Positions 22,380 to 33,601 of a stretch of DNA of 64,000 bases are shown here, piece after piece (positions within the stretch are counted from its first letter, which is position 1; each line of letters opens with the position of its first letter). A program made the translations under genes and the position numbers. Source of the stretch: Erodium maritimum (lineage: Eukaryota > Streptophyta > Magnoliopsida > Geraniales > Geraniaceae); contig OY997589.1 of assembly GCA_963921825.1 (NCBI GenBank), positions 17,071,735 to 17,135,734 of the forward strand. Direction: 5' to 3'. The notes below the pieces were generated by a model. The model did not search any database and was not told where the DNA came from. It was given only the letters and a program-made list of their open reading frames with translations.

Positions 22380-25085
22380 TGTCACGCCCCAAATACGGTT
22401 TTGACCGTACTCGAGACGTGGACTAAAACAATAGTAATTTAAATGAAAGTAAAGCCAAAACAAGTCTCAAATAATAGTTTAAAAACTCTGAACAACGCCA
22501 CGAGTCAACAACTCGGTAAAAACGACTAGTAAAAGAGTTTAATAACAGAAAACAATATGTCTCTAGATAAGCTAGTCTAGGATCCTCGCTAGCTCCCGAG
22601 CCTTAAGTATCCAACTATTACACATGCCGCTCAGGGCCTGAAAAACAACAAGATAAGGGGTTGAGCTTTCGCTCAGTAGGAAAAGTAGTTAAGGTTATAA
22701 GCAAGCGCTCACCACCACGGGTAACCGTCCGATTAGGGCATACTAGTACAACACACAACTAATTTCCAACGGAACTCGTAACCACAAACCTCAACCCAAG
22801 ACCAAACCACACTCACAAACATACTCAAACGACCAAGCACAAACGGCAACCACATCACATAATAGGTCATCAAGCATAATGTAAACAGTAGAAACACATA
22901 CACGTCCCGTACCGTAGTACCCTACTCTGCCGGCTGTCCACAGCCCGACTCTATCATTTCACACCGGAACACACAACATCGGCCTAGATATCTTCCCGCA
23001 AAACACTCGGGGCACAATCACAATACGTCACACCGGAATCTCCATCGGCCAAAAGAGGGATTATACGACGAATCGGGTTCGAGAACCTGAGCCCCGAGCA
23101 CAAAACCCGGTGCACGGTTCCCGAGGCACAGTTCCCAATGCACGGATCCCGAGCCACGGTTCACAATGCACGGATTCCGATGCGTGGTTTCCACTGCATG
23201 GGTCCAATTCGCGGATCCCGAGGCATGAATCTCGAGGTGTCCAATTCAACGTTCCCGCTTTCAATCCCGAGGCACGGGGTTCGTGCACGGGAACTGTGCC
23301 TCGGGATTAAAAGCGGGAACACTGAATTGGACACCTCAAGATCCGTGCCTCGAACCCCGTGTCTCGGGATCTGTGCCTCCAGACCAGTGCATTGGAAACC
23401 ACGCCTCGGGATCCGTGCATTTGTAACTGTGCCTCGGGAAACGTGCATCGGGTTTGTGCTCGGGGTTCGGGTGCTCGAACCCGAATCGTCGTATAATCTC
23501 TCTTTTGGCCCGTTCGAGTTTAAAAAGGCAACTGTTGAATTTAATTTGGATTGTACATAACTTTTAAATTAACTTTGGAGCCGTTATTAATTATAAATGT
23601 CCGTGTTAATTTAGAGTCCGACCTCGATCGTAGAGAAGACTAGAGGTAGCAAGCCAGGACGTCAGCAGCTAGGAGACGTAGCTGTTGTGTTCGTCTTGAG
23701 GTAAGGAACGTAGCAAATACCGGTTCGATTGTGGAAAGTTACTCGTATGCCTATAGGTTGTTTTACTTAATTTGAACTGTTAGAAATCCATGACTAGGAT
23801 GTGGGGAACGAGTGAATTGAGGGATAGCTTACGTGCCATGTCGAGCTGTAAGTTTGGGATTTGTCGTGCTGATAGAAATACATGCTGGCCATGTGGAGCC
23901 CTTAGGTTGTGCGTTGTTTGAAATGACATCTTCTTGATTGAGATGCATGATGTGTGTTTTAGGCTTTGTTAGATCGAGAAGCATGTTGTAGTATTACTCG
24001 GTGTAGTGTGTTGTGGTTATTCTTGGGCAAGTGTGCCATGCGTGTTATGACGTGAATCATTGCTTGTGAAATGGTCGAGTGGTTGATAGACCGACGTGAC
24101 TAGTTTTGGTAAGATTGTTGGGCTTGGTAGGCCATGTTTGAAATATGGCATTGCGATGCGTGTTATTATCTTGATGTGTGTTCCAAGAGGAGTTATATTT
24201 CGGTATGGTACCTACGACCGAGGGGGTACGCCGGTGTAGGGTAGTACCTAGGCCGACGGTGTGGTCCCACGTATGCATCTTCCCCCGGGTAGTGGTTCCG
24301 GTACGATACCGACATTGAGGGGGTATTCCGATGTGGGATATCTAGGCTGACGGTTTGTGTTGACACTTGGTGTCGTTTTTTGGCTCTAGGAGTCGTGTCC
24401 GGGAAGATGTCTAGGCCGATGGAGATTCTGGTGTGACGTATTGTGATTGTGCCCCGAGTGTTTTCTGGGAAGATATCTAGGCCGATGTTGTGTGTTCCGT
24501 TGCGATATGATAGAGTCGGGCTGTGGACAGGCGGCGGAGTAGGGGACTGCGGTACGGGACGTGTATGTGTTTTTACTGCTTACATTATGCTTGATGACCT
24601 GTTAAGTGATGTGGTTTCCGTTTGTGTTTGGCCGTTTGAGTATGTTTGTGAGTGTGGTTTGGTCTTGGGTTGAGGTTTGTGGTTACGAGTTCCGTTGGAA
24701 ATTAGTTGTGTGTTGTACTAGTATACCCTAATCGGACGGTTGCCCGTGGTGGTGAGCGCTTGCTTATAACCTTAACTACTTTTCCTACTGAGCGAAAGCT
24801 CACCCCCTTATCTTGTTGTTCTTCAGGCCCTGAGCGGGATGTGTACTAGTCGGATACTTGAGGCTCGGGAGCTAACGAGGATCCTAGACTAGCTTATCTA
24901 GAGACGTACTGTTTTCTGTTATTAAACTCTTTTACTGGTCGTTTTTACCGAGCTGTTGACTCGTGGCGTTGTTCAGAGTTTTTAAACTATTATTTGAGAC
25001 TTGTTTTGGCTTTACTTTCATTTAAAATTATTATTGTTTTAGTTCACGTCTCGAGTACGGTCAAAACCGGATTCGGGGCGTGACA
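22380..25085. repeat. Head-to-head LTR inverted repeat with 0.67 kb arms
   Basis: The left arm (22380-23050) and right arm (24414-25085) are reverse complements, about 95% identical by eye, with outer ends TGTCACGCCCC and GGGGCGTGACA. Each arm is the 3' part of one LTR. Inside, 23048-23104 pairs with 23454-23508 around a GC-rich palindromic minisatellite. 23509-24413 is present on the right side only. Confidence 0.85.
23105..23453. repeat. Palindromic GC-rich minisatellite
   Basis: Degenerate repeats of CACGGTTCCCGAGGCA-like words. The left half (about 23215-23280) is complementary to the right half (about 23298-23360), centred near 23289. It could form a long hairpin. Confidence 0.85.
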
Positions 25086-26623
25086 CTTTGTATGCCTAAA
25101 GACAGTGGGGGCATGGGTTTTAGACACCTACGGGATGTCAATACGGCCATATTGGGGAAACAGGCATGTGGGATTCTCCATTGGCCTCAATCCCTTCTAG
25201 CTTGGGTACTTAAAGCTTAGTATTTTTACCATACAATTTATTCAAGCGCAACTAGGTCGTCAGTAGAGCTTCACTTGGACCAACGTCATGTCTACCCAAG
25301 AGCTATTGCAGAGCGGTCTGTAGATTGCTATTGGGGGTGTTCGGGATACTCTGATCCAAGGTCCTCCCTGGCTAGTACGATCGACTGCTACTATTGGATC
25401 GACAGGGGCTAACCTAGCAGGGGCACCAGTTGCATGCCTTATGATCCCAAACACCCGCTGCTGGGATATCCATCTCCTGATTCAATTATTTGATGGGATG
25501 GATAGAGCAATCATCCTCCATGTTCCTTTATCAAAAAATCGACAAAGAGAGGAATAGTACTGGACATCAGACAAAGAGGGACACCATACTACGAAGGCCG
25601 GCTATGCTATTCTTGATAGGGCACGACATCAGTAGCGCCAAAATGTCAGAGCTGTCACATGGATCTCAATTTGGGATATCCCGGTGCCACCTAGGCTCCT
25701 GGTCTTCTTGTGGCGATGTCTCACTGACACCCTTCAAGTGGCGAGTAATCTAACGAGGAAGTTTGTTTCGATTGCATCTACGTGTGCTCTATGTGACTAA
25801 GAGGAGGAAACGGTCTCGCATTTGTTCACTTCATATGGATTTTCAAAAACGTGCTTGAGGGGGAGTGGGAGGGATCCCTCCCCCCGTGGTGGGACAAAAT
25901 TTTGAGGAATGTTGGAAGATTATCTCTACGAGGTCTCTGAAGAGAAAAAAGGCGGAGATAGTTAGCATTCTATGAGAGATATGAAAGGCCAAGAACGTGT
26001 GTGTGTGGAATAGAGACACCCCGACAGCCATCAAGGTCATTTTGGATTCTAGGGCTCACTTTCTAGCTTCGACCGAAGCTAACGCGACCTTTGTGACCCC
26101 AACTCAGCCTCGGCCGGTCTGGCCATACCGCTTCACTCCACCCCGTACTTGGGTTATCAACGTAGATGGTGCGGTCTTTCAAGATTTGTACCAATCAGCC
26201 TGGAGCCTCATTGTTCGAGGTGGGGATGGTCGAGTAGGCTCACGGAGAATGGAGTCATACCGGGAAGTGGATCACCGATTATGATCGAGTATTACGCCAT
26301 TGCGATAGAACTCTGGAACACGACCTCTTTGGGAATGAGTATTATCCGTTCGGATGTTTAGGTTCTACTCAATATGATTCAATCTGGGGATCCACCAGCA
26401 TCCCCGGTTGGTACTGTTATTAGAGACATCCAATTCATGCTGGCTGAAAACGAGAGAATCTCTTTCCAATTTGTAAAAAAGGACCGCGAACAGGGCAGCT
26501 CACAAGTTAGCCAGTGAAGCCCGTTCTATGTCTGTCCTTCAATGGTCAGGAAGTCTTCTCGATGCCTTACAATGTATCGTTTCAAATGAAATCTAAATAA
26601 AGCTCCGCAACTTTTAGTCAAAA
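25086..26623 (+). pseudogene. LINE ORF2, C-terminal part with RNase H
   Basis: It opens LCMPKDSGGMGFRHLRDVN followed by LGKQACGILHWPQSLLAWVLKA, the conserved segment after the reverse transcriptase in plant L1 ORF2. Near 26150-26360 lies WVINVDGAVF with downstream SLIVRGGDG, the plant LINE RNase H domain. Several stops and frame changes interrupt it. The 3' untranslated region ends with AATAAA and an A-run at the target duplication. Confidence 0.82.
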
Positions 26624-26638
26624 AAGAGTACTTGTAGT

Positions 26639-26965
26639 CGGTAACGGAAAGATGACGATAAGGCGCTGACGGTTTGTAAATATTTGCGGGTACGTGCAAA
26701 ATGTTAGTAGAAAGCCGACGAAAAGGCGTTGGTGGATAACTGCGTCGATAACGTTATCGACGGCTCTTTCTACCGACGCCAACGACTATTTTTTTAGTTG
26801 ATCAATAGTTGACTCTTGGTTTTATACATTTTAATTTTGAAAAAAATAAAATTTATTGTTAATATGACCCAAAACTTGTATAAATTCACGTGTACCAACC
26901 AAATATTTACATATTCCATTCCCAGCTCTCCCAACTTCAAAAGATTGTATTCCTTATATTTTTTA
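26639..26965. other. Short AT-rich spacer
   Basis: No gene. It contains the small palindrome ATAACGTTAT near 26749. Confidence 0.5.
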
Positions 26966-27790
26966 CGAAATGACGAGCAATTGTGATGCAAGAAAAGTGT
27001 TACTTGCCAACGAGCGAAAGGTAGAGCGGATGTTGGAACGTGCAATCGAAGAATCCCCCCACCCCCCGTGTGCACTGAAGCACAATTTCGTCATTGTTTC
27101 CGAATGTCGAAGGATGTGTTCACGTGTATTGTCCATGAGTTGGAGTGAAAAGATGCATACTTCAGGAAAGGCATGGACGGTTTAGGTCACATATCATTAT
27201 CTCCAAACCAAAAATGCAATACGGCCACGAGGAAAATGTGTTATGGAATTGTAGTCGATGACATGGATGAGTATTTGAGACTTGGAAAAAGCACGACTCT
27301 TGAGTGCGTGAAATCTTTTTACAGGGCAATAATTGCTATGTTTGGCAAGACTTATCTACGTAAGCCCACACAGGCTGATATATATCACATATTAGCGGTG
27401 AATGACGGGCGTGGTTTCCAGGGATGTTAGGTAGTCTTGACTGCATGCACTCGGAGTGAAAGAATTGTTCAACGACACTAAAAGGACCTCATTCAAGGAA
27501 GGATCATGGTAATAGAGCGACTGTGGTTCTTGAGGTCGTTGCCATGCACGACTTGTGGATTTGGCACGCGTTTTTTAACATGAGCAATCGATTTCACATA
27601 ATTACTTGGCCGAGTCAGAATGTGGAAACCCTCTTACCTCGGCCTTGAATGCATGGTTTATCATGCATAATATGATTGTCGAGGCAGAACATCATACGTA
27701 TGATGGTTACATTGAACAAATAAATGAAGATCGGTCAAACGAATCAAGATCACGCAAGGAAGCTTTGTCCCGACCAATGTCATAATAGAA
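26966..27790 (+). pseudogene. PIF/Harbinger transposase relic
   Basis: Homologous to the transposase at 17779-19033 but older. Visible pieces are RHCFRMSKDVFTCIVHELE, VDDMDEYLRLGKSTTLECVKSF, GKTYLRKPTQADIYHIL, then GMLGSLDCMH (first catalytic Asp) in another frame, VVLEVVAMHDLWIWHAFFNM, and a C-terminal FIMHNMIVEAEHH. The segment with the second Asp and the Glu is deleted (between about 27600 and 27640). There are several stops, including TGA near 27146, and frameshifts. Terminal inverted repeats were not found. Confidence 0.8.
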
Positions 27791-28399
27791 AAAAAACAAA
27801 TTATCCATGATCAACGTGATCATCATGCATTGAAAGAAGACCTCATCGAACACATTTGGAATAAGTTTGGCGATGAAGAATAATTATCTTTCATTCTAGT
27901 TTATTTCGATTAATATGTTAGCATTTTGATTATCTTCAATAAAATATCATTTCCATTTAATGTGTTTGCATTTAAATTTTCTTTTTGTGTTACTTTTTAT
28001 GCTATCAGCCTCACTTATCAGTCTGCTGCAAAATCATGGATCGTAAATGATTTTTTTTTTCCAGTCTGACTGAAAGAGGAGAGAGAAATAGATTTAAACC
28101 TTTTTTATTCTATCAATCTCTCCCTTTCAACCTCATGTAGGCTTAACGACTACAGATTCTCTAGGAACATTTATTGATTGGGATCTAAAAAATAAAATAA
28201 GGAGATCAAAGCGAACTTTGATTTATTTGCGTTGTTGTAGCGCGTGTTAATCACAAGTGTAGCATGCGTTAATTAAGATTGTAGCGTACTTTGTTTCAAC
28301 TCCAATTGGCTTTATTCAAGAGTCAATATTTTTATTCTTCAAATGACTATCTGTCAAGACCAGAATTGCATATATTTTGAAGCATGAAAAAAATTGATA
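27791..28399. other. AT-rich spacer
   Basis: It may include the 3' end of the Harbinger relic. No gene or structure that I can support. Confidence 0.45.
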
Positions 28400-29160
28400 A
28401 TCACAGGTTAGGATAGCCTCCAATAATGGTTTGTAAATTGGATCAATATGGTATTACAAACCTATAAGAATGTTTTGTAAATTCTAAACAAATGATTTGT
28501 ACATTTGACGTTCTCGCTCCATTTTAACTCCGATTGACTTTAAACAAAGTGGAAATGCTGGATCTACAAACCATTAGGGGTTTGTGAACCATTTTCATAC
28601 AATTTTAAAACCATTTTCTTAGTATGGAACATATCCTAAACAAGTTAATCAGGTTCAAACAAAGTAGGATTGTTGGATCTACAAGTCATTCTTATAGGGT
28701 TTGTGAACCATTTTCTTAGTATGAAGTTAATTAGAGCTCAAACAAAGTGGGAATAATGGGTCTAAAAAACATTCTTATAGGATTTGTGAACCATTTTCAT
28801 ACGATTTACAAACCATTTATTAGTACGGAACATATCGTAAACAAACCAATCATATTCAAATAAAGTGGGAATAATGGATCTACACATCATTCTTATAGGG
28901 TTTATGAACAATTTTCATACAGTTTACAAACCATTTCCTTATTATGAAGCATATCCTAAACAAGACAATCGGGTTCAAACAAGATGGGAATGATGGATCC
29001 ACAAACCATGATTATAAGGTGTGAATTATTTTCTTAGCATGAAGTCAATCGGAGTTCAAACAAAGTGGGAATGATGTATCTACAAACCATCATTATATGG
29101 TGTAAACCATTTTCATACGATTTAAAACCATTTTGTTAGTATGGAACCTATCCTAAACCC
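28400..29160 (+). repeat. Degenerate tandem array, about 118 and 82 bp units
   Basis: Repeats of the pattern GTGGGAATGATGGATCTACAA then CATTCTTATAGG, AACCATTTTCATACGATT and AACATATCCTAAACAAG. Copies of the first word start near 28549, 28665, 28747, 28865, 28985 and 29066, so spacings are about 116, 82, 118, 120 and 81: a full unit and a shortened unit. Non-coding. Confidence 0.8.
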
Positions 29161-29439
29161 TTGATTGTAGATTTTTATTCATGCTGAAAAATACATTTAA
29201 CACTAGTTCTTATGGATATCCATTGGAAAAATAATAGGGAAAATATCAATTTAGTACTCCTAACTATACATTATTAACACACAAGACACCTTAATTAAAA
29301 AAAATCGCTAAAAAGGTACCTAAGTATCACAAAATTCCACTTTGGTCTACGACGTTACTTTCTATTCAAAAGCATAAAAAGACCAAATTACCCTTCACTA
29401 ACAATCAAATTTACAAACCATGCTATTGGATTTCAAACA

Positions 29440-29790
29440 CTATTTTGATTTAATTTATAAAAATCATATTTGATTTTTAAAAAATCAGATTTAATTTTTA
29501 AAAGTCAATTTTATTTTTCAAAAACCAATTTTTATTTTCAAAAATCAGTTTTTATTTTAAAAAATAAATTTTATTTTATAATATTAGTTATATTTTTCAA
29601 AAATCAATTTATTTTTTTAAAATCAGTTTTTATTTTATAAAATTAGTTTTGTTTTTCAAAAATCAGATACATTTTTTTAAATAAGGTTTATTTTATAAAA
29701 ATATATTTTATTTAAAATATCATATTTATATTTAAAATATCAGTTTCTATTTTATAAAATTAGTTTTTATATTTATAATATAAGATTTTC
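29440..29790. repeat. AT-rich degenerate short-repeat array
   Basis: About 350 bases of the drifting word AAAAATCAGTTTTTATTTT at intervals of roughly 20-35 bases. Non-coding. Confidence 0.75.
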
Positions 29791-30707
29791 TTATTTTTCA
29801 TTTTTGATAATGCTTTTACTAAATAGATTTACTTTTACCTTTATTCTTATTTTCAATTTCTGTAATTCTTTCTTTTTATTATTATTTTTTTCGTTTAGTT
29901 TTGTTATGGTTTGAAGAAGAGGAGAACAAATTTTTCACTGAGATTTGGGTACCGAAAAATTCGAGGGATCTGGAATCGTAGACGAAGCTTTTCTCAAACG
30001 TAAACCTTATCAGAACCGGCGATGAAGGCCACCACCATGCTAGATTTAGAAAGGATAAGGATTTTCAAGAGAAATCGATACTCAGACCACCAACCTCAAC
30101 AAGGGATTTTCCTTGGGTGTTGCAGGTATGATAGCCAGAATACTAGGCTCTGTTAGTCTCTCACCTCCGTCGATCTCTATAGCTTCTACTACTAGACTGA
30201 GGATCTGTTAACAACCTTGTTTTTGGAGGGTTCAAGGCACGAGAGCTCCAACCCCTAGATAATGATGTAGATTTGTTTGACTTTACTGAATTTCCTTCCT
30301 CCTTCACACCATTTTGGTGTCACTTTCTTCCTATTGTGAATCAGTGAGATACGAAAAGGGTTGTTCACTGAAACTCGGAGGGGGTATGTTAAATCACAAC
30401 AACTATAGGGTTTGGGATGTCAAGTGAAAATCTTGGTGCTCACTTTTCAGCAATCATGGTCCTTGTAATAGGCAACGAGTGGTGGTGCTATGTCGTGGCT
30501 TGAGGAAGGTGAAGGTGGTGTTATGGGTCGAGGAAGGTCGGCTCGAACTTAGGGAGAGTAGTGGTCGTGTTGTGGTTGTGGTACTTATTTTAGATTAAGT
30601 TAAAGATAAATTAGATCAAGGGTAGTTTAAGTATTTAAAATATATATAGATATAAGATAATTTTCTGTCCAAAAATTGATGGAAAGGACTAACGTGATAT
30701 TTTCTGA

Positions 30708-31058
30708 GGCCCAAGATGGGGCAGGCATGGAGCGGGGTGGAGAACTGGTGGACATTGCACCGTGAGCGATGTCGGGGACTGGCCCTGGGAGGAGTCCCCA
30801 GACGATGCCTTGCCTCCCACCATCACCATTATTGTCGAGGTCCCTCCACATCTCCGGTACCCCGTTCCCCCAGCCCATATTTTGTCCTTGCCCATGGGGC
30901 AACAATTCAAAACCGTTAAGGACGTTTCTATTGTGAAAAGAATAGTGAACATTCTTAAATGTTCTTGCCCTGTTCTTCGTGGTCAGAGAGTCTCTGATGC
31001 ATTTTATTGTCTTTAAACAATTTGATTAATGAAATTCTGCACCTGTCGCTAAAAAAAT
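30708..31058 (+). mobile_element. Poly(A) retroposon, family X copy 2
   Basis: Flanked by a perfect 14 bp duplication GTGATATTTTCTGA (30694-30707 and 31059-31072) and ending in seven A. About 350 bp, homologous to the 3' part of the element at 1970-2989. Clear retrotransposition by target-primed reverse transcription; this copy is 5'-truncated. It is nested in the terminal-repeat element, so it is the younger of the two. Confidence 0.85.
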
Positions 31059-31163
31059 GTGATATTTTCTGATAATTAGAGTACCTTTTTAGCGATTTTG
31101 TTAGTTAAGATACCTGATGTATTAATAGTGACTAGTTAGGGGTACTAAACTGCTTTTTTCCTA

Positions 31164-31482
31164 AATAAGTATATTGCCCCAATAACATAGCTAATAAGAG
31201 TTTAAACTAGTGATTTTTTCAAGAAAATCAGAACTTTTTCCAGATGCTAACACGTGACACGTTATAATTAACCAAAAGTTTAGAAAAAGTTGTACCTACC
31301 CTCGAATTTTTTCAATTTACCAAAAACACGACACCACACACAATATTTACAATATGTGTCATTCAGATGAAAAACTCCAACTCAACTATCCAACACGACT
31401 CATCTAAAAGTACCCAAGGGTTCACAAGAACGCACCATACCTCATGATTCACACGTAAAATCAACCTTATATGTCTATTTAT
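31164..31482. other. AT-rich spacer
   Basis: Nothing that I can support. Confidence 0.5.
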
Positions 31483-32536
31483 ATATATAAACTCAGTATA
31501 AAATGTGAACTCATCTTTATTGTACAAACTGCGGACTCACAGGAGGGAAACACGTGTCCTTTTCGCGCGCGCACACAACTCATGTTCACTCGTGCATAGC
31601 TCCTGGTCACGCGTGCACGCCTCTGGTACTCCCCATGCAAAATGCTGGTACCCCTCCATACAAATGATGACACGTTTCTTTTTTTCGCGCATACAATGTG
31701 TTGGTACCAACACGCACGTGCTGGTTCTTGTGCTACCAGTACCTGTATATATAAATTACCAGCACTTCTGCATGTAATGTACCAACACTACCCCTCATAC
31801 AAAGCGTGAGTACCTTCCATACAATTTCGACACGTGTCCTTTTTCTCTCATGCAAAGTGCTGGTACGTGTCACCACCACAACACTACATGTGAAGTACCA
31901 GTACACGTGTATATAAAGTACTAGCACATGTGTATGTAAGATATCATCACTTGTGTATGTTACACTGTCCGTATCGTACACGTATTGATGCGGAAGTTGG
32001 AGAACCCGAAAAAGAGTCAGTGTTAGAATTCGACAAAATCCTAGCATTTTTTTGGTGGAAATGACCTATCGAGCAAATTACGATGTTTTCGGCCTTCTCG
32101 GATCATCTAGGGAAGCAAATTCGTACTTTTCAAGTCCATGTCTTTATTTACGCTTTGTTTTGGGGGTTTTAGATTTCCTTTATTTGTTTTATGACGTTTG
32201 CATTAGTGTCCTTATTTTATTAAGACGTTAAGGTTTAGTTTCGTTGTACAAACACATTAAACTTTGATTGTAAATCAATTTTCCTAAATTAATAAACATC
32301 AAACCAGCACTTATATATGTAAGGTACCAACACTTATGTGTGTAAGCTACCAGCACTATGCATGAGCGGTACCAGCATTGTGCGCGAGCATGACCAGCAC
32401 TGTGCGCATGCGTGACCAGCACTGCGTGCACAAAAAGAACACACATCTCCTTCCTGGGAGTCCGCAATTTGTACATTAAAGGCGGTATTTAATGTATATT
32501 GTCCCTATATATTAATATATATATATATATATATAA
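31483..32536. mobile_element. Foldback element with GTGCTGGTACC subterminal repeats
   Basis: The left portion (31483-31960) and the right portion (32290-32530, reversed) mirror each other. TTGTACAAACTGCGGACTC at 31519-31537 faces GAGTCCGCAATTTGTAC at 32458-32474, and both sides carry several copies of TGCTGGTAC or its complement GTACCAGCA. The ends are TA-rich. The centre (31990-32280) looks like an unrelated insert or old LTR-like sequence. No coding capacity; a non-autonomous transposon is the best reading. Confidence 0.6.
32511..32536. repeat. TA microsatellite
   Basis: A run of TA dinucleotides at the right edge of the foldback element. Confidence 0.9.
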
Positions 32537-32539
32537 TAA

Positions 32540-33600
32540 ATCAGGTGTAAACCACCTACTACAGTGTGAACCTGCAAGCACATTGTGGTCGTCTGATGGA
32601 TGGCGCAAAATGGTTGAGATTGAGACGCGTCATTAATGACACACTTGGTAAATAACTGCGGATGGTGATGGTTTTTGGTAAATTGTGACATATCGATGGT
32701 AGAGAGGACATTTCACCTTATCCTCGCGTAGCAACGATTCATGCTCCCCCAATTTTTTGCTGAATTCGATTTTGAATCTTACATTCTCATGGGAACTGAA
32801 TCTTCCATTGTTCAACTCTCACTCGCCTGAAGCTCAAACAGGTCGAAGCGAAGCTTTCATTTCCGCAATTTGTAGTCTCGTTTGTGATTGATGTTCATTA
32901 TTAATCGTTGAGGTGTGTTTTGATGTATTTTAGGGTTCTGATGCAATCGATTTCAATTTTGGAGTTCATTTTTGTTGTTTTTGAGTTTGATTATGGTGAT
33001 GGTTTGCAGAAATGAAGAACACTTTGGTTGCAAACTTGCAACTACTTGATTTGAATGCAACAACAGTAGCACTGAATTAGGTATTTTCAAATCTGAAAAA
33101 TAACTCTTCTCCTGAGTTGTGTGTGATTTGGTAATTTTTTAAAACATACTACTCAATTATGCGATGTTGAAGGTAGGTTGAGTTTGAAAATACGCACTGC
33201 TCGGTTTGAGAAAATTGAATGACCGGTTGAGAATGTACACTATCGGTTTTGAGAAATTAGATTCTCGCGCTTAAGAATATACTCTCCTGTTTTAAGAGAA
33301 TATATTGGCCGTTTCTACGAATATGCACTGTCCGTTTTGAGAAATAGATTGGTCGTTTTTTAGAACACGCAATGTCCGGCTTGAGAAAATATGTTTTGTC
33401 TGTTTGAGAAAATAGGACTTCAAGTTTTAATTCCCATTTGTTTAATCCAATGTTGTTTTTAATTGTAGACAAATATCCAGAGTTTGAGGGGGCCCTTCGT
33501 ATAATGGATAAGCCACTAGTAGGTATTAACATTAGCGATGAAAATTTTACGTTGGCTAACATGATAAGGATGTAAAAGGAGAGTGTTCAAGTTGGAAAAA
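32540..33600 (+). mobile_element. MULE-like 5' region with TTTGAGAAAATA repeats
   Basis: It holds GTGTGAACCTGC-like words at 32565-32575 and, from 33175 to 33420, repeated TTTGAGAAAAT words at 25-40 base intervals, matching 14195-14510. It lies directly upstream of the gene fragment at 33602, so the two are probably parts of one element. The intervening bases are non-coding and may include an intron or leader. Confidence 0.4.
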
Positions 33601-33601
33601 A

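Larger units (their letters stand above)
20572..25085 (-). mobile_element. Rearranged LTR-element block inside the LINE
   Basis: On the minus strand this block has an internal region of a gypsy-type element: polypurine tract and LTR boundary near 20736-20755, primer-binding site at 22365-22376, LTR from 22380. It then runs into a second LTR end in the opposite orientation that finishes at 25085. The outer edges do not show a clear target duplication. It is non-coding, rearranged and broken. The leader motif at about 21989-22030 (complement GTAGTTCGGGGACGCCTG) is shared with the 34201-47043 array, so the lineages are related. Confidence 0.7.
19467..26623 (+). mobile_element. L1-type LINE, split by a nested insertion
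   Basis: The 15 bp repeat AAGAGTACTTGTAGT occurs at 19452-19466 and 26624-26638, bracketing a LINE whose 3' end has AATAAA (about 26595) and a short A-run. ORF2 is in two parts (19500-20571 and 25086-26580). The LINE frame reads smoothly from GCAAAC at 20571 into CTTTGTATG at 25086, so 20572-25085 is an insertion. The 5' end is truncated: no ORF1 or endonuclease is present. Confidence 0.88.
29235..31163. mobile_element. Non-autonomous element with about 110 bp terminal inverted repeats
   Basis: Left end TAGGGAAAATATC then AATTTAGTACTCCTAACTA. The right end is the complement of TAGGAAAAAAGC then AGTTTAGTACCCCTAACTA, and the repeats also share ATCGCTAAAAAGGTAC. AATAA flanks both ends (29230-29234, 31164-31168), a possible 5 bp target duplication, though chance is possible in such AT-rich DNA. 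It has no transposase. The interior holds an AT-rich array (29440-29790), a moderately GC-rich segment (29930-30570) of unknown origin that could be captured sequence, and a retroposon insertion (30708-31058). The superfamily is uncertain. Confidence 0.6.

Noticed and set aside
22380-25085. An ordinary foldback or Mutator-like transposon
   Set aside because: The outer ends equal gypsy LTR 3' termini next to a primer-binding site, so the inverted repeat is better explained by two opposed LTRs.
32228-32476. An 82-codon minus-strand frame with repeated HAH/CWY words
   Set aside because: Translation of the foldback element's subterminal repeats.
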